Shown: positions 1-7,492 of the stretch, piece by piece
Layout of the letters: each line of letters begins with the position of its first letter
Numbering within the stretch: the first letter of the stretch is position 1
NCBI RefSeq assembly: GCF_019448115.1
Contig: NZ_JAGFNY010000001.1
Location: 1 to 64,000 of the forward strand
Direction of reading: 5' to 3'
From: Succinivibrio faecicola
GTDB taxonomy: Bacteria; Pseudomonadota; Gammaproteobacteria; Enterobacterales; Succinivibrionaceae
Length of the DNA: 64,000 bases
Program-made: the position numbers and the translations under genes
The notes under the pieces: generated by a model
The model's database searches: none
The model's input: only the letters and a program-made list of their open reading frames with translations
What the model was told of the DNA's origin: nothing

Positions 1-2
1 TT

Positions 3-669
3 TTTAAAAAGCAGATTGTAAGTGAATTACAACCTTGGTTAAACTGTGATCAAAGTCCGTTTCATTTGGTCACCGTAAGAATTTAATTATTTTGCAATAG
101 GAAATTCAATCACACTCCATGCTATAAATTCTTATTGGTGGGCCGAAAGAGGAATGGCCGCTTCAAAAGATGAAAAAGATTATGTCCACATTGTAGCAAA
201 TCACTTAAAAGCAAAAGTTCATGCATACAATTTTTCGATTTGGGAAGTAAGTTCAAAGGACAGAGGCGAATTTCTGTCATTACTTGATAATTATTTAGAT
301 CCAAGAATTGATCTTATTACTATTCAGCTTGGCGAAAATGCTAATGATTTATCAACTTGGAAAAATGACTGGATTGATTTAATCAATTATATTAAAACAA
401 AAAATGAAAAAGCTAAAATTGTTATAGTAGGAGATTTTTGGTCGTTTCCTAAGCGTGATGAAGGAAAAATAGAAGCTGCAAAGCAATGTGGCGTTATATT
501 CATTGATTTGTCAGATATTAAAGAAAATAAAACATATCAATCATGTATGAATTGCACTGTAATTGATGATGAAGGAAAAGCTCATCAAATTACTCACAAT
601 GGCGTTGCAGCACATCCAGGTGATCTTGGAATGAAAGAAATTGCAATGAGAATTATTAGTTCAATATAA
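3..669 (+). pseudogene. SGNH/GDSL hydrolase family gene, 5' end outside window and apparently frameshifted
   Basis: The frame that is open from 79 to the stop at 669 encodes a recognisable SGNH hydrolase. Block I (GNSIT, catalytic Ser) lies at about 103-117, block III is GENAND, and block V is a C-terminal HPGD. The best in-frame ATG (154) lies after the block I serine, so a protein starting there would lack its nucleophile. Immediately upstream a different frame (from base 3 to a stop at 84-86) is open without a start codon. This suggests one gene entering from the left and broken by an indel near 79-86. Known for the family: hydrolysis of esters or acetylated sugars. The substrate here is unknown. 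The alternatives are a sequencing error, or a shorter expressed protein from 154. Confidence 0.6.
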
Positions 670-703
670 AGAAATTTACAAAATTAACTTCTTTATCATC
701 ATT

Positions 704-742
704 ATGAGAAGAATTATAGATTCATAGATTAATTCTTCTCAT
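704..742 (+). terminator. 13-bp perfect inverted repeat after the SGNH gene
   Basis: The arms at 704-716 and 730-742 are perfect complements (ATGAGAAGAATTA against its reverse complement) around a 13-nt loop. It lies 35 bp after the stop codon, which suggests a transcription end or 3'-end-stabilising hairpin. No strong T-run follows, so intrinsic termination is uncertain. Confidence 0.4.
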
Positions 743-1102
743 ATAAAATCTCACCATTTGATTTATATCTGTCTTAATCCATCATTTATTGAAATCAAAC
801 AATAATTTGAAGTCTTAACATAATTCAAAATTTTGAGTTTGATCATAAAATCTGAATATTATGATTCTTTACTAAAATAATAAATCAAAGCTTGACATAA
901 GAAAATACCTTTAAAATCGTCTTTGATCCGATGGAATAAGGCGTTTGTGTTATAAAAAAACTCTTTTTTTTTAGAGCTTGATCAGATTTTAGAAAATAGT
1001 TTTCGTATTTAAAATAAAAGATGTGCATAATACATACAAGCCTTATGTGGCTTAGCTTTGAAACTCAAAGTCAACGATTAACATTCATATTAGGAGTAAG
1101 TT
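743..1102. other. AT-rich intergenic region upstream of hupB
   Basis: I see no credible coding frame here. The stretch is very AT-rich and holds a short inverted repeat around a T-run near 957-975. It presumably carries the hupB promoter, and a good ribosome-binding site (AGGAG, 1092-1096) precedes the GTG start. No confident -35/-10 pair could be assigned by eye. Confidence 0.4.
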
Positions 1103-1378
1103 GTGAATAAAAGTCAGTTAGTAGATAGCGTTGCTAAGAAGTCTGGTTTAACAATCAAGGATTCAACAGCAGCTGTTAATGCAGTAGTAGATTCAATCAA
1201 GGACGCTTTAGCTTCTGGTGATACTGTTACATTAATCGGTTTTGGTACTTTCTTAGTACGTGAGCGTGCTGCACGTAACGGTCGTAACCCACGTACAGGC
1301 GAAATCGTTAAGATCCCTGCAGTTAAGGTTCCTGCATTCAAGCCAGGTAAGACTTTCAAAGATGGCGTAAACAAGTAA
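1103..1378 (+). CDS. hupB: HU family DNA-binding protein, beta subunit type
   Basis: This is a histone-like nucleoid protein that dimerises and bends DNA. The product is 91 residues, the usual HU length. It has the IGFGTF turn near residues 45-50 and the DNA-clasping arm motif RxGRNPxTGE near 58-67, with the intercalating proline in NPRTG. The start is a GTG with AGGAG 7 nt upstream; no better ATG exists. The neighbour downstream is ppiD, the same order as hupB-ppiD in enterobacteria, which supports the beta-subunit name. A strong terminator directly follows, so it is probably transcribed alone. Confidence 0.96.
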   Translation: MNKSQLVDSVAKKSGLTIKDSTAAVNAVVDSIKDALASGDTVTLIGFGTFLVRERAARNGRNPRTGEIVKIPAVKVPAFKPGKTFKDGVNK

Positions 1379-1396
1379 TACTTACTTAAAAATGCA

Positions 1397-1427
1397 AAAA
1401 GAGCCAGGTTTTAGCCTGGCTTTTTTA
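1397..1427 (+). terminator. Rho-independent terminator of hupB
   Basis: A seven-bp stem (AGCCAGG, 1402-1408, with CCTGGCT, 1415-1421) is followed by a run of T. It sits 20 bp after the hupB stop. Confidence 0.9.
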
Positions 1428-1554
1428 CTTTTTTTTAATAAAAAAAACTCTATAAATCAAGGCAAATAGAGCATTTTTGAATTTAAATTTTGATAAAAAA
1501 TTCGTATAATGTTTAAGTTTTTATAAACAGGTTTAGACTCTGGAGTAATGATAA

Positions 1555-3486
1555 ATGTTATCAGACAAACTGCGTGAAGGCGCGCATGGCAAAGTATTTA
1601 AATTACTGTTTGTCATTATTATGTTTAGCTTTGTATTTGCTGGTATCGGCAGCTATATGATCGTTCGCAATGATAATGATCCTGCACAAATTGGTGAAAC
1701 AAAGATTTCAGCAAATGTATGGAAAGCTCAGTACGATGATCAGGTAAGGGCAATGCAAAGACAGTATGGCCCTCAGTTCAACAAAGTACTAAGCAATAAG
1801 GATGCGGTTTCAGCTTTACGTCTGTCTGTACTTGAGCGATTAATTGACAATGTTGCTGTTAATACTGTTACCTATGAACAGGGTATCAGAATTTCTGACA
1901 AGCAGGTTAAAGAAGCAATTGTTAAGGAAAAGGCCTTCCAGAAGAATGGTAAGTTCTCTCAGGAGCTATTCAACGCAGCTACAAGAAATATGGGCTCAAG
2001 CCCTGACAGTTTTGCAAATTCAGTAAGAAACGATCTTGCAACAGATCTTCTTTTTAATCCTGTTTTTGCTTCAGGCTCTGTAGCATATCCATATGAGATT
2101 GAGCTTTTATCAAAACTATTTTCACAAAAGAGAGTTGTTGATATCTATACAGTAGATACCAAGGCTCTTGAAAAGTCTGTAAAGCTTACTGATGATGAGA
2201 TTAAGTCTTACTATGATGCAAATCATGGCAAGTTCATGAAGCCAGCATCAGTTAACTTCAACTACATTGTTTTAAGTGTTGATGCATTAAAGAAAGATGT
2301 TGCTGTTACTGATGAAGAGCTTGAGAATTACTACAATTTAAATCAGAGTGATTTTACAGTTCCATCAAAGAGAGCTGCATCTCAGATTATTATCAGATCA
2401 TCTGAAGAAAACTTTGCTGACAAAGCAAAAGAGGCTTTAGCTCAGTTAAAGAGTGGTGCATCATTTGAGTCAGTTGGCAAGAAGTATTCATCTGACAAAT
2501 CATTTGAAAAGACAAAAGGTTCATTAGGTACACTTGAGAAAGGTTCATTATCAAAAGAGCTTGATGTTGCATTATTCAATTTGAAGAATGTTGGTGATTA
2601 CTCTGAGGTAATTGTTGATAACTATGGTGCACACATCATTCGTCTAGATAAGATTACAGATGCTTATGTTCCTGCACTAAAGGACATCAAAGCTGATGTT
2701 ACTGAGAAGTATGTTTCATCAAAGGCATTAGAAAAGTACAACAAGTTATCACAGGATCTGACAGACATTACCTATGAGAATCCTGATTCACTTGATATTG
2801 CAGCAGAAAAACTGAATCTTAAGGTTTTAAATTCTGGAAACGTTGTATTTGGTCAGACCAATGTTGCATGGCCTTTAGGCGTTGAAGAAGTTCAGAGTCT
2901 TGCTTTCAATGAAGAGAACAGAACTTCTCATACAAACACAAATGTAATAAACATCACTCAGGATTCATGCATTGTAATCAATGTAAATGAATACAATGAA
3001 GAGAAGCTTTTACCATTTGATGAAGTTAAATCAAAGGCTCATAATCTTGCTCTTGATAATGTTGTAAATCAGAAGGCTCAGGAGCTTTTAGAGAAGGTAA
3101 AAGAGCAGGCTAAGGCTGGAACTTTAAATGAACTTGATCCACTTGTATTAAAGAGCTCAGATTTAACTGTTGCACGTGGCCAGAACAAGCAGTTCTCTGA
3201 TGTATTTACATTATCAGTATTTGCAATAGAAGATTCTGTAAACTCTGGCATTATTGCAGATAATTATGGTAAAAAGTCATTAGCTATCCTAAAGAAAACA
3301 ATGACAGAGAATGAAGAGGAAATGAAAAAATATGTTCTTTTCATTCGTTCACAGCTAGCTCAGTTTAAACTACAGAAACTCCAGTCTGTTGTTACAAAGG
3401 CAGCTCGTGAGCTAACAGAGGTTGAATATAACGAAAGTGCTATTAACTCTGTAATCAAGGAATCTAGTTCAAATCTGGATAACTAA
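1555..3486 (+). CDS. ppiD: Peptidyl-prolyl isomerase PpiD, membrane-anchored periplasmic chaperone
   Basis: The product is a 643-residue SurA-like folding factor tethered to the inner membrane next to the Sec translocon. A short cytoplasmic N-terminus (KLREGAHGKVFK) precedes one membrane helix at about residues 15-37. A SurA_N-type helical region follows. A PpiC parvulin-like domain at roughly 265-365 (RAASQIII ... GAHIIRLDKI) comes next, then a long helical C-terminus. Length and domain order match enterobacterial PpiD (about 620 residues). The ATG at 1555 has GGAG about 9 nt upstream, and a TATAAT-like box lies at 1505-1510. The gene has its own terminator and follows hupB as in E. coli. 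Whether the parvulin domain is catalytic cannot be judged; it is inactive in E. coli PpiD. Confidence 0.95.
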   Translation: MLSDKLREGAHGKVFKLLFVIIMFSFVFAGIGSYMIVRNDNDPAQIGETKISANVWKAQYDDQVRAMQRQYGPQFNKVLSNKDAVSALRLSVLERLIDNVAVNTVTYEQGIRISDKQVKEAIVKEKAFQKNGKFSQELFNAATRNMGSSPDSFANSVRNDLATDLLFNPVFASGSVAYPYEIELLSKLFSQKRVVDIYTVDTKALEKSVKLTDDEIKSYYDANHGKFMKPASVNFNYIVLSVDALKKDVAVTDEELENYYNLNQSDFTVPSKRAASQIIIRSSEENFADKAKEALAQLKSGASFESVGKKYSSDKSFEKTKGSLGTLEKGSLSKELDVALFNLKNVGDYSEVIVDNYGAHIIRLDKITDAYVPALKDIKADVTEKYVSSKALEKYNKLSQDLTDITYENPDSLDIAAEKLNLKVLNSGNVVFGQTNVAWPLGVEEVQSLAFNEENRTSHTNTNVINITQDSCIVINVNEYNEEKLLPFDEVKSKAHNLALDNVVNQKAQELLEKVKEQAKAGTLNELDPLVLKSSDLTVARGQNKQFSDVFTLSVFAIEDSVNSGIIADNYGKKSLAILKKTMTENEEEMKKYVLFIRSQLAQFKLQKLQSVVTKAARELTEVEYNESAINSVIKESSSNLDN

Positions 3487-3502
3487 CCTGTAATAAATGT
3501 AC

Positions 3503-3540
3503 AAAAAGTCTGATTTTGTAAAAAAATCAGACTTTTTTTA
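3503..3540 (+). terminator. Rho-independent terminator of ppiD
   Basis: A ten-bp stem (AGTCTGATTT, 3507-3516, with AAATCAGACT, 3523-3532) is followed by a T-run. Confidence 0.9.
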
Positions 3541-3570
3541 TGTCTCAAAATAGTGAAAACTCAAAAATAG

Positions 3571-3630
3571 TGCACCAAAAGACTACATTATAAACAGTTT
3601 ATGTAAAAAATAATGCTATATTTTGGTGCA
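3571..3630 (+). promoter_or_regulatory. Inverted TGCACCAAAA/TTTTGGTGCA arms upstream of sucC, NtrC-like
   Basis: Ten-bp perfect inverted arms lie at 3571-3580 and 3621-3630, separated by 40 bp. The 17-mer ending at 3630 (3614-3630) fits the known NtrC pattern TGCACY-N5-RGTGCA at most conserved positions, and 3571-3587 is a weaker match. No sigma54 GG-N10-GC element was seen nearby. The site lies about 180 bp before the sucC start. The motif is seen; the regulator is inferred. Confidence 0.45.
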
Positions 3631-3805
3631 TAATTATGAGATTAAATAATAATTTAGCTTTGATAAATTTAATTTATAATCAAATAGTTAAAGTTATTTA
3701 TATAAAGTCAATCAAGAAGTATTTCTAATAATAAAGAAAATCAGTCATCTTTACCAGATATTTCCTTTGTATTTTAATAATAAAAAAAATTCTAAGGAAA
3801 AGTAT

Positions 3806-4966
3806 ATGAACATTCATGAGTATCAGGCAAAAGAGATATTTAAAGAGTATGGTTTACCAGTATCAGAATTCTATGTTAGCACTAAGGCTACAGGTATTGG
3901 TAAAGCTGCTTATGAGCTTGCTCCAGGACCTTTTGTTGTAAAGTGTCAGGTTCATTCTGGCGCACGTGGAAAAGCAGGTGGAGTGGCATTAGTTGAAACT
4001 CCTGCTATGGCAGAAGCATTTGCTGCAAAATGGCTTGGTAACCGTCTTGTAACCAAGCAGTCAGGTCCACACGGAAAGCCTGTAAACAGAATTCTTATTG
4101 AAAGAGCAATCGATATTAACAAGGAGCTTTATCTTTCAGCTACCATTGATCGAGCAAGTGCTAGACTTACAGTTATTGCATCAGCATCTGGTGGTATGTC
4201 AATTGAAGAGTTAGCTTTAACTAGTCCTGAAAAGATCCTAAAGTCCTATATTGATCCTCTTGTAGGCCCACAGCCATATCAGGGCCGTGAACTTGCTTAT
4301 AAGTTAGGTCTTACAGGCAGCCAGGTGAATGCTTTTACAAAGATCTTCTTAGGTATCTGCAAGATGTTTGTTGAAAAGGATTTATCACTAGTTGAAATAA
4401 ATCCTCTTGTAATCACTAAAAGCGGTGAGCTTGTATGTGCAGATGCAAAGATTAATACTGATCCATATGCTGCATATAGACACAAGGAATTGGCAGAGCT
4501 TGATGATCCTTCACAAGAAGATCCTAGAATTGCAAGAGCAGTTGCAGCTGGTTTCAGTTATGTTCCATTAGATGGAAACATTGGCTGTATGGTAAACGGA
4601 GCAGGTCTTGCAATGGGCACCATGGACATTTTAAAGAATCTGGGAGGTGCACCTGCAAACTTCCTTGATGTAGGTGGCACCGCAACAAAAGAAAGAGTAA
4701 TGGAGGCTTTCAAAGTTATTCTTGAAGATCCGAATGTTAAATGCATTATGGTCAATATTTTTGGTGGTATTGTCCGTTGTGACATGATTGCTGAAGGTAT
4801 TAAGGGCGCAGTTGAGCAGATTAAGATATCAGTTCCTGTTGTTGTAAGACTTGAAGGTAATCAGGCTCATTTAGGTGAAAAGATTTTAAATGAGTGCGGA
4901 TTGAATATTGTATCAGCAAGAGATTTAAGACAGGCAGCTCAGTTAGCCGTTAATGCAGCAAAGTAA
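3806..4966 (+). CDS. sucC: Succinyl-CoA synthetase beta subunit (ADP-forming)
   Basis: This subunit of succinate-CoA ligase interconverts succinyl-CoA and succinate with ADP/ATP. The product is 386 residues, the family length. It has the N-terminal [10 protein letters not shown] signature, an ATP-grasp domain ([16 protein letters not shown]) and the C-terminal CoA-ligase-fold segment ([16 protein letters not shown]). The frame is open upstream to 3767, but 3806 is chosen because AAGGA lies 7 nt before it and because it gives the conserved N-terminus. sucD follows after a 9-bp gap, so the two form an operon. No other TCA-cycle gene is nearby, which fits a succinate-forming branch rather than a full cycle (inference). 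Confidence 0.96.
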   Translation: MNIHEYQAKEIFKEYGLPVSEFYVSTKATGIGKAAYELAPGPFVVKCQVHSGARGKAGGVALVETPAMAEAFAAKWLGNRLVTKQSGPHGKPVNRILIERAIDINKELYLSATIDRASARLTVIASASGGMSIEELALTSPEKILKSYIDPLVGPQPYQGRELAYKLGLTGSQVNAFTKIFLGICKMFVEKDLSLVEINPLVITKSGELVCADAKINTDPYAAYRHKELAELDDPSQEDPRIARAVAAGFSYVPLDGNIGCMVNGAGLAMGTMDILKNLGGAPANFLDVGGTATKERVMEAFKVILEDPNVKCIMVNIFGGIVRCDMIAEGIKGAVEQIKISVPVVVRLEGNQAHLGEKILNECGLNIVSARDLRQAAQLAVNAAK

Positions 4967-4975
4967 GGATCAGTT

Positions 4976-5851
4976 ATGAGTATTCTAGTTAATAGAGAAA
5001 CAAAGGTTATTTGTCAGGGTATTACAGGTTCACAGGGTACTGCACATTGTACTCAAATGCTAGAGTATGGAACCAAACTTGTTGCTGGTGTAACTCCTGG
5101 TAAAGGTGGCATGACCCATTTAGGTGTCCCTGTATACAATACAGTAACTGAAGCTGTTGCAGCTACCGGTGCTACTGTATCAATGGTAATGGTTCCACCT
5201 CCATTTGCAGCAGATTCAATTCTTGAGGCTATTGATGCAGGTTTAGAGCTTGTTGTATGTATTACAGAAGGTATACCTGTTCTTGATATGCTCAAGGTTA
5301 AGGCAAGACTTGAAAATTCAAATACTGTTCTTATTGGACCAAACTGTCCTGGTATTCTCACTCCTGATGAGTGCAAAATTGGTATTATGCCAGCATCAAT
5401 CTTCTCAAAAGGCAAGGTTGGTATCGTATCGCGCTCAGGAACGCTGACATATGAGGCTGTTAAAGAGACAACTGAAGCAGGATTTGGTCAGTCAACCTGT
5501 GTTGGTATCGGTGGTGATCCTATTCAGGGATCCAACTTCGTTGATATCTTAAAGCTTTTTGAAAACGATCCAGAAACTGAGGCTGTTGTTTTAGTTGGTG
5601 AAATCGGTGGCAGTGCAGAGCAGGATGCGGCTAAATTCATCAAGGAGCATATGACAAAACCAGTTGTTTCATACATTGCAGGTGCATCAGCTCCAAAAGG
5701 TCAGCGTATGGGACATGCAGGTGCAATTATTTCAGGTGCAAATGCAACAGCTGAAGCAAAACAAAAAGCACTTATGGATGCCGGTGTTACTGTAGTATCA
5801 ACAGCAGCTGATATTGCTGATGGATTAAAAGAAGCTACAGGCTGGAACTAA
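4976..5851 (+). CDS. sucD: Succinyl-CoA synthetase alpha subunit
   Basis: This is the alpha subunit, which carries the phospho-histidine and binds CoA. The product is 291 residues. It has the CoA-binding N-terminal Rossmann domain ([10 protein letters not shown] near residue 17), the SRSGTLTYE motif, and the conserved active-site histidine in [10 protein letters not shown] at about residue 246. It follows sucC closely with an RBS between them (AAGGA). A GC-containing hairpin lies 10 bp after the stop. Confidence 0.96.
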   Translation: MSILVNRETKVICQGITGSQGTAHCTQMLEYGTKLVAGVTPGKGGMTHLGVPVYNTVTEAVAATGATVSMVMVPPPFAADSILEAIDAGLELVVCITEGIPVLDMLKVKARLENSNTVLIGPNCPGILTPDECKIGIMPASIFSKGKVGIVSRSGTLTYEAVKETTEAGFGQSTCVGIGGDPIQGSNFVDILKLFENDPETEAVVLVGEIGGSAEQDAAKFIKEHMTKPVVSYIAGASAPKGQRMGHAGAIISGANATAEAKQKALMDAGVTVVSTAADIADGLKEATGWN

Positions 5852-5859
5852 TAAAAAAG

Positions 5860-5898
5860 CAGTGCGGTGCAATGCCGCATTGTTATCTTATTTTTTAT
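5860..5898 (+). terminator. Hairpin after sucD
   Basis: A seven-bp stem (AGTGCGG with CCGCATT, one G:T pair) at 5861-5881 is followed after a few bases by a T-rich stretch. It is a plausible but not textbook intrinsic terminator. Confidence 0.5.
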
Positions 5899-5978
5899 GA
5901 TACATATCAAATAGATACAAAATATCGTTTTTTTCATTCTATTGTCTGTTACAATGATTTTGTAACAAAGGAGATAGT

Positions 5979-6371
5979 ATGAAATCTTTAATTCTTGGCT
6001 CACTGTTAGGTCTTATGACTTTTTCTGCAGCTGCTGATGTTATGATTGATGTAAGAAACGATTCATCTGATGATTGTTCTCTTGCAATTAATGCTCGTAC
6101 TGACAAAACCAAATGGATTACTCAAGGATGGTATGTTTTTGCTTCAGGTGAAGAAGCTCCTATCATTTTAAAGGGAATCAACGATATTCATAATGTTTAT
6201 ATCTATAACGACTGCAAGCCTGTTCCTACTTCTGCAAAGAGCGAAACCAAGAAGGGCTGGGTAAAAACAAACTATAAGTTTACCGATGAGAATCCTCGCG
6301 AAAAGGATCCAGGATACGAAGAGGTTGTTTTCGAGAGACTTCAGTCTGATAAGTATCAGATCCAGAATTAA
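5979..6371 (+). CDS. Secreted small protein resembling DUF1036
   Basis: The product is 130 residues. A signal peptide covers about residues 1-19 (cleavage after FSAAA), so the protein is probably periplasmic. The segment WITQGWYVFASGEE followed by VYIYND resembles the pattern of DUF1036 proteins, where a W..GWW..PG block precedes a Y-rich strand. The usual Cys-rich character is mostly missing (only two Cys). Function is unknown. The start has a clear AAGGAG at 5967-5972. No regulatory site was recognised. Confidence 0.7.
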   Translation: MKSLILGSLLGLMTFSAAADVMIDVRNDSSDDCSLAINARTDKTKWITQGWYVFASGEEAPIILKGINDIHNVYIYNDCKPVPTSAKSETKKGWVKTNYKFTDENPREKDPGYEEVVFERLQSDKYQIQN

Positions 6372-6413
6372 TCTTTTGGCATATTTTGTGCTTTTATCTT
6401 TTATATAACAAGT

Positions 6414-6432
6414 GGTGGCAATTATTGCCACC
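6414..6432 (+). repeat. Perfect inverted repeat between two small genes
   Basis: GGTGGCAAT and ATTGCCACC pair over nine bp with almost no loop. It may be a weak terminator or an RNA-stabilising hairpin. No T-run follows. Confidence 0.4.
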
Positions 6433-6450
6433 TATAATGGAGTAAAAGGT

Positions 6451-6795
6451 ATGAGTACATTTGTTGGCAGTATTGCTTCTAGCTATATATCTGACATAAA
6501 TACAGACAGTAGAAGCAAACAATCCTATGCTGGTTTAGATTTTCTATCTGAGCTTTCAAATGGCACACAAGAGGAAATCACATTATCTGATTGTTCCTAC
6601 GAAGTTATAGATAAAGTAGAGCAGTCCTATTCAGATAAATTCTCAGTATTAAATAAAAGAGCTCCTAGTGCCGAGGATATGAGTGTTCTTGAAAAAAGCT
6701 CATATAAAAAGGATTTGTGCATTCTTAATTCATTTTCAGATCCTCTGATAAATGCCACAAAACTTGCTAAAGGCGGCATTTGCAGATTCCTTTAG
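6451..6795 (+). CDS. Hypothetical protein, 114 residues
   Basis: I do not recognise this protein. It is polar, with no signal peptide and no membrane helix, and has three cysteines. The C-terminal part (DPLINATKLAKGGICRF) looks amphipathic. The frame is open back to a GTG at 6412, but the ATG at 6451 is preferred because GGAG lies 9 nt upstream and because 6414-6432 forms a perfect hairpin that would bury the upstream start. It lies between the DUF1036-like gene and a strong terminator. Confidence 0.6.
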   Translation: MSTFVGSIASSYISDINTDSRSKQSYAGLDFLSELSNGTQEEITLSDCSYEVIDKVEQSYSDKFSVLNKRAPSAEDMSVLEKSSYKKDLCILNSFSDPLINATKLAKGGICRFL

Positions 6796-6823
6796 ATTTT
6801 AAAAGTAAATGATTTCTTGGTAT

Positions 6824-6857
6824 CATACACAAAGTTAATTTGTGTATGAATTTTTTT
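6824..6857 (+). terminator. Hairpin plus T-run directly before yigZ
   Basis: A ten-bp perfect stem (CATACACAAA, 6824-6833, with its complement at 6839-6848) and a 5-nt loop are followed by seven T at 6851-6857. It has all the marks of an intrinsic terminator for the gene ending at 6795, yet its T-run touches the likely yigZ ATG. Confidence 0.85.
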
Positions 6858-7484
6858 ATGTCAGATACTTACAAGATCCCAAATCTTAAAAACGGTGCAG
6901 TGCATCGAGTTGAACTTATTGTCAAAAAAAGCAGATTTATTACTACTGTTGCAAGAACACATGGTGTAGATGAGGCTAAGGCTTTTATTTCAAAAGTAAC
7001 AGAAGAATTTTCAGATGCAAGGCATAACTGTTTTGCATATGTTGCAGATAAACCTGGCAATTCAGGTTATGCCGGCTGTTCTGATGACGGTGAGCCTCAT
7101 GGAACTGCAGGTCAGCCAATGCTTAATATTCTCCTGCACTCTGATGTAGGTGAGATAACTTGTGTTGTAACCAGATATTTTGGTGGAATTCTACTAGGTA
7201 CAGGTGGTCTTGTAAAAGCATATTCAGACAGTATCAAACTGGCATTAGAATCTCTTGATGTTACTGATATGGTAATAATGAACAGAGCAACTATCAGAGT
7301 TGATCACTCAATTGTAAATCTTGTGCTTAGACTATTCAAAAAATACCAGTGTGAGATTATAAATCAGGAATATACAGATAAAGTATCTTATACAGTTGAT
7401 ATCCCTGCTGACAGTTTTGATAATCTGCAATCTGAGATTACAACTATCAGCAGAGGTGAAGCTTTTATAACAAAAGAAAACTGA
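6858..7484 (+). CDS. yigZ: YigZ/IMPACT family protein
   Basis: The product is about 208 residues of the UPF0029/IMPACT family. The N-terminal domain holds the family blocks KKSRFIT, DARHNCFAYV, SDDGEPHGTAG and YFGGILLGTGGLVKAY. A C-terminal DUF1949-type domain follows. The cellular role is not settled; the eukaryotic relative acts in translation control. The frame is open to a TTG at 6840, and ATGs exist at 6846 and 6858. The latter is chosen because the first lies inside the terminator stem. No Shine-Dalgarno sequence precedes any of them. It is convergent with yheS. Confidence 0.9.
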   Translation: MSDTYKIPNLKNGAVHRVELIVKKSRFITTVARTHGVDEAKAFISKVTEEFSDARHNCFAYVADKPGNSGYAGCSDDGEPHGTAGQPMLNILLHSDVGEITCVVTRYFGGILLGTGGLVKAYSDSIKLALESLDVTDMVIMNRATIRVDHSIVNLVLRLFKKYQCEIINQEYTDKVSYTVDIPADSFDNLQSEITTISRGEAFITKEN

Positions 7485-7492
7485 GTTTGTAA

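Noticed and set aside
1114-1374. Minus-strand open frame opposite hupB
   Set aside because: It is the mirror of a strongly conserved coding gene; codon bias of hupB explains the lack of stops.
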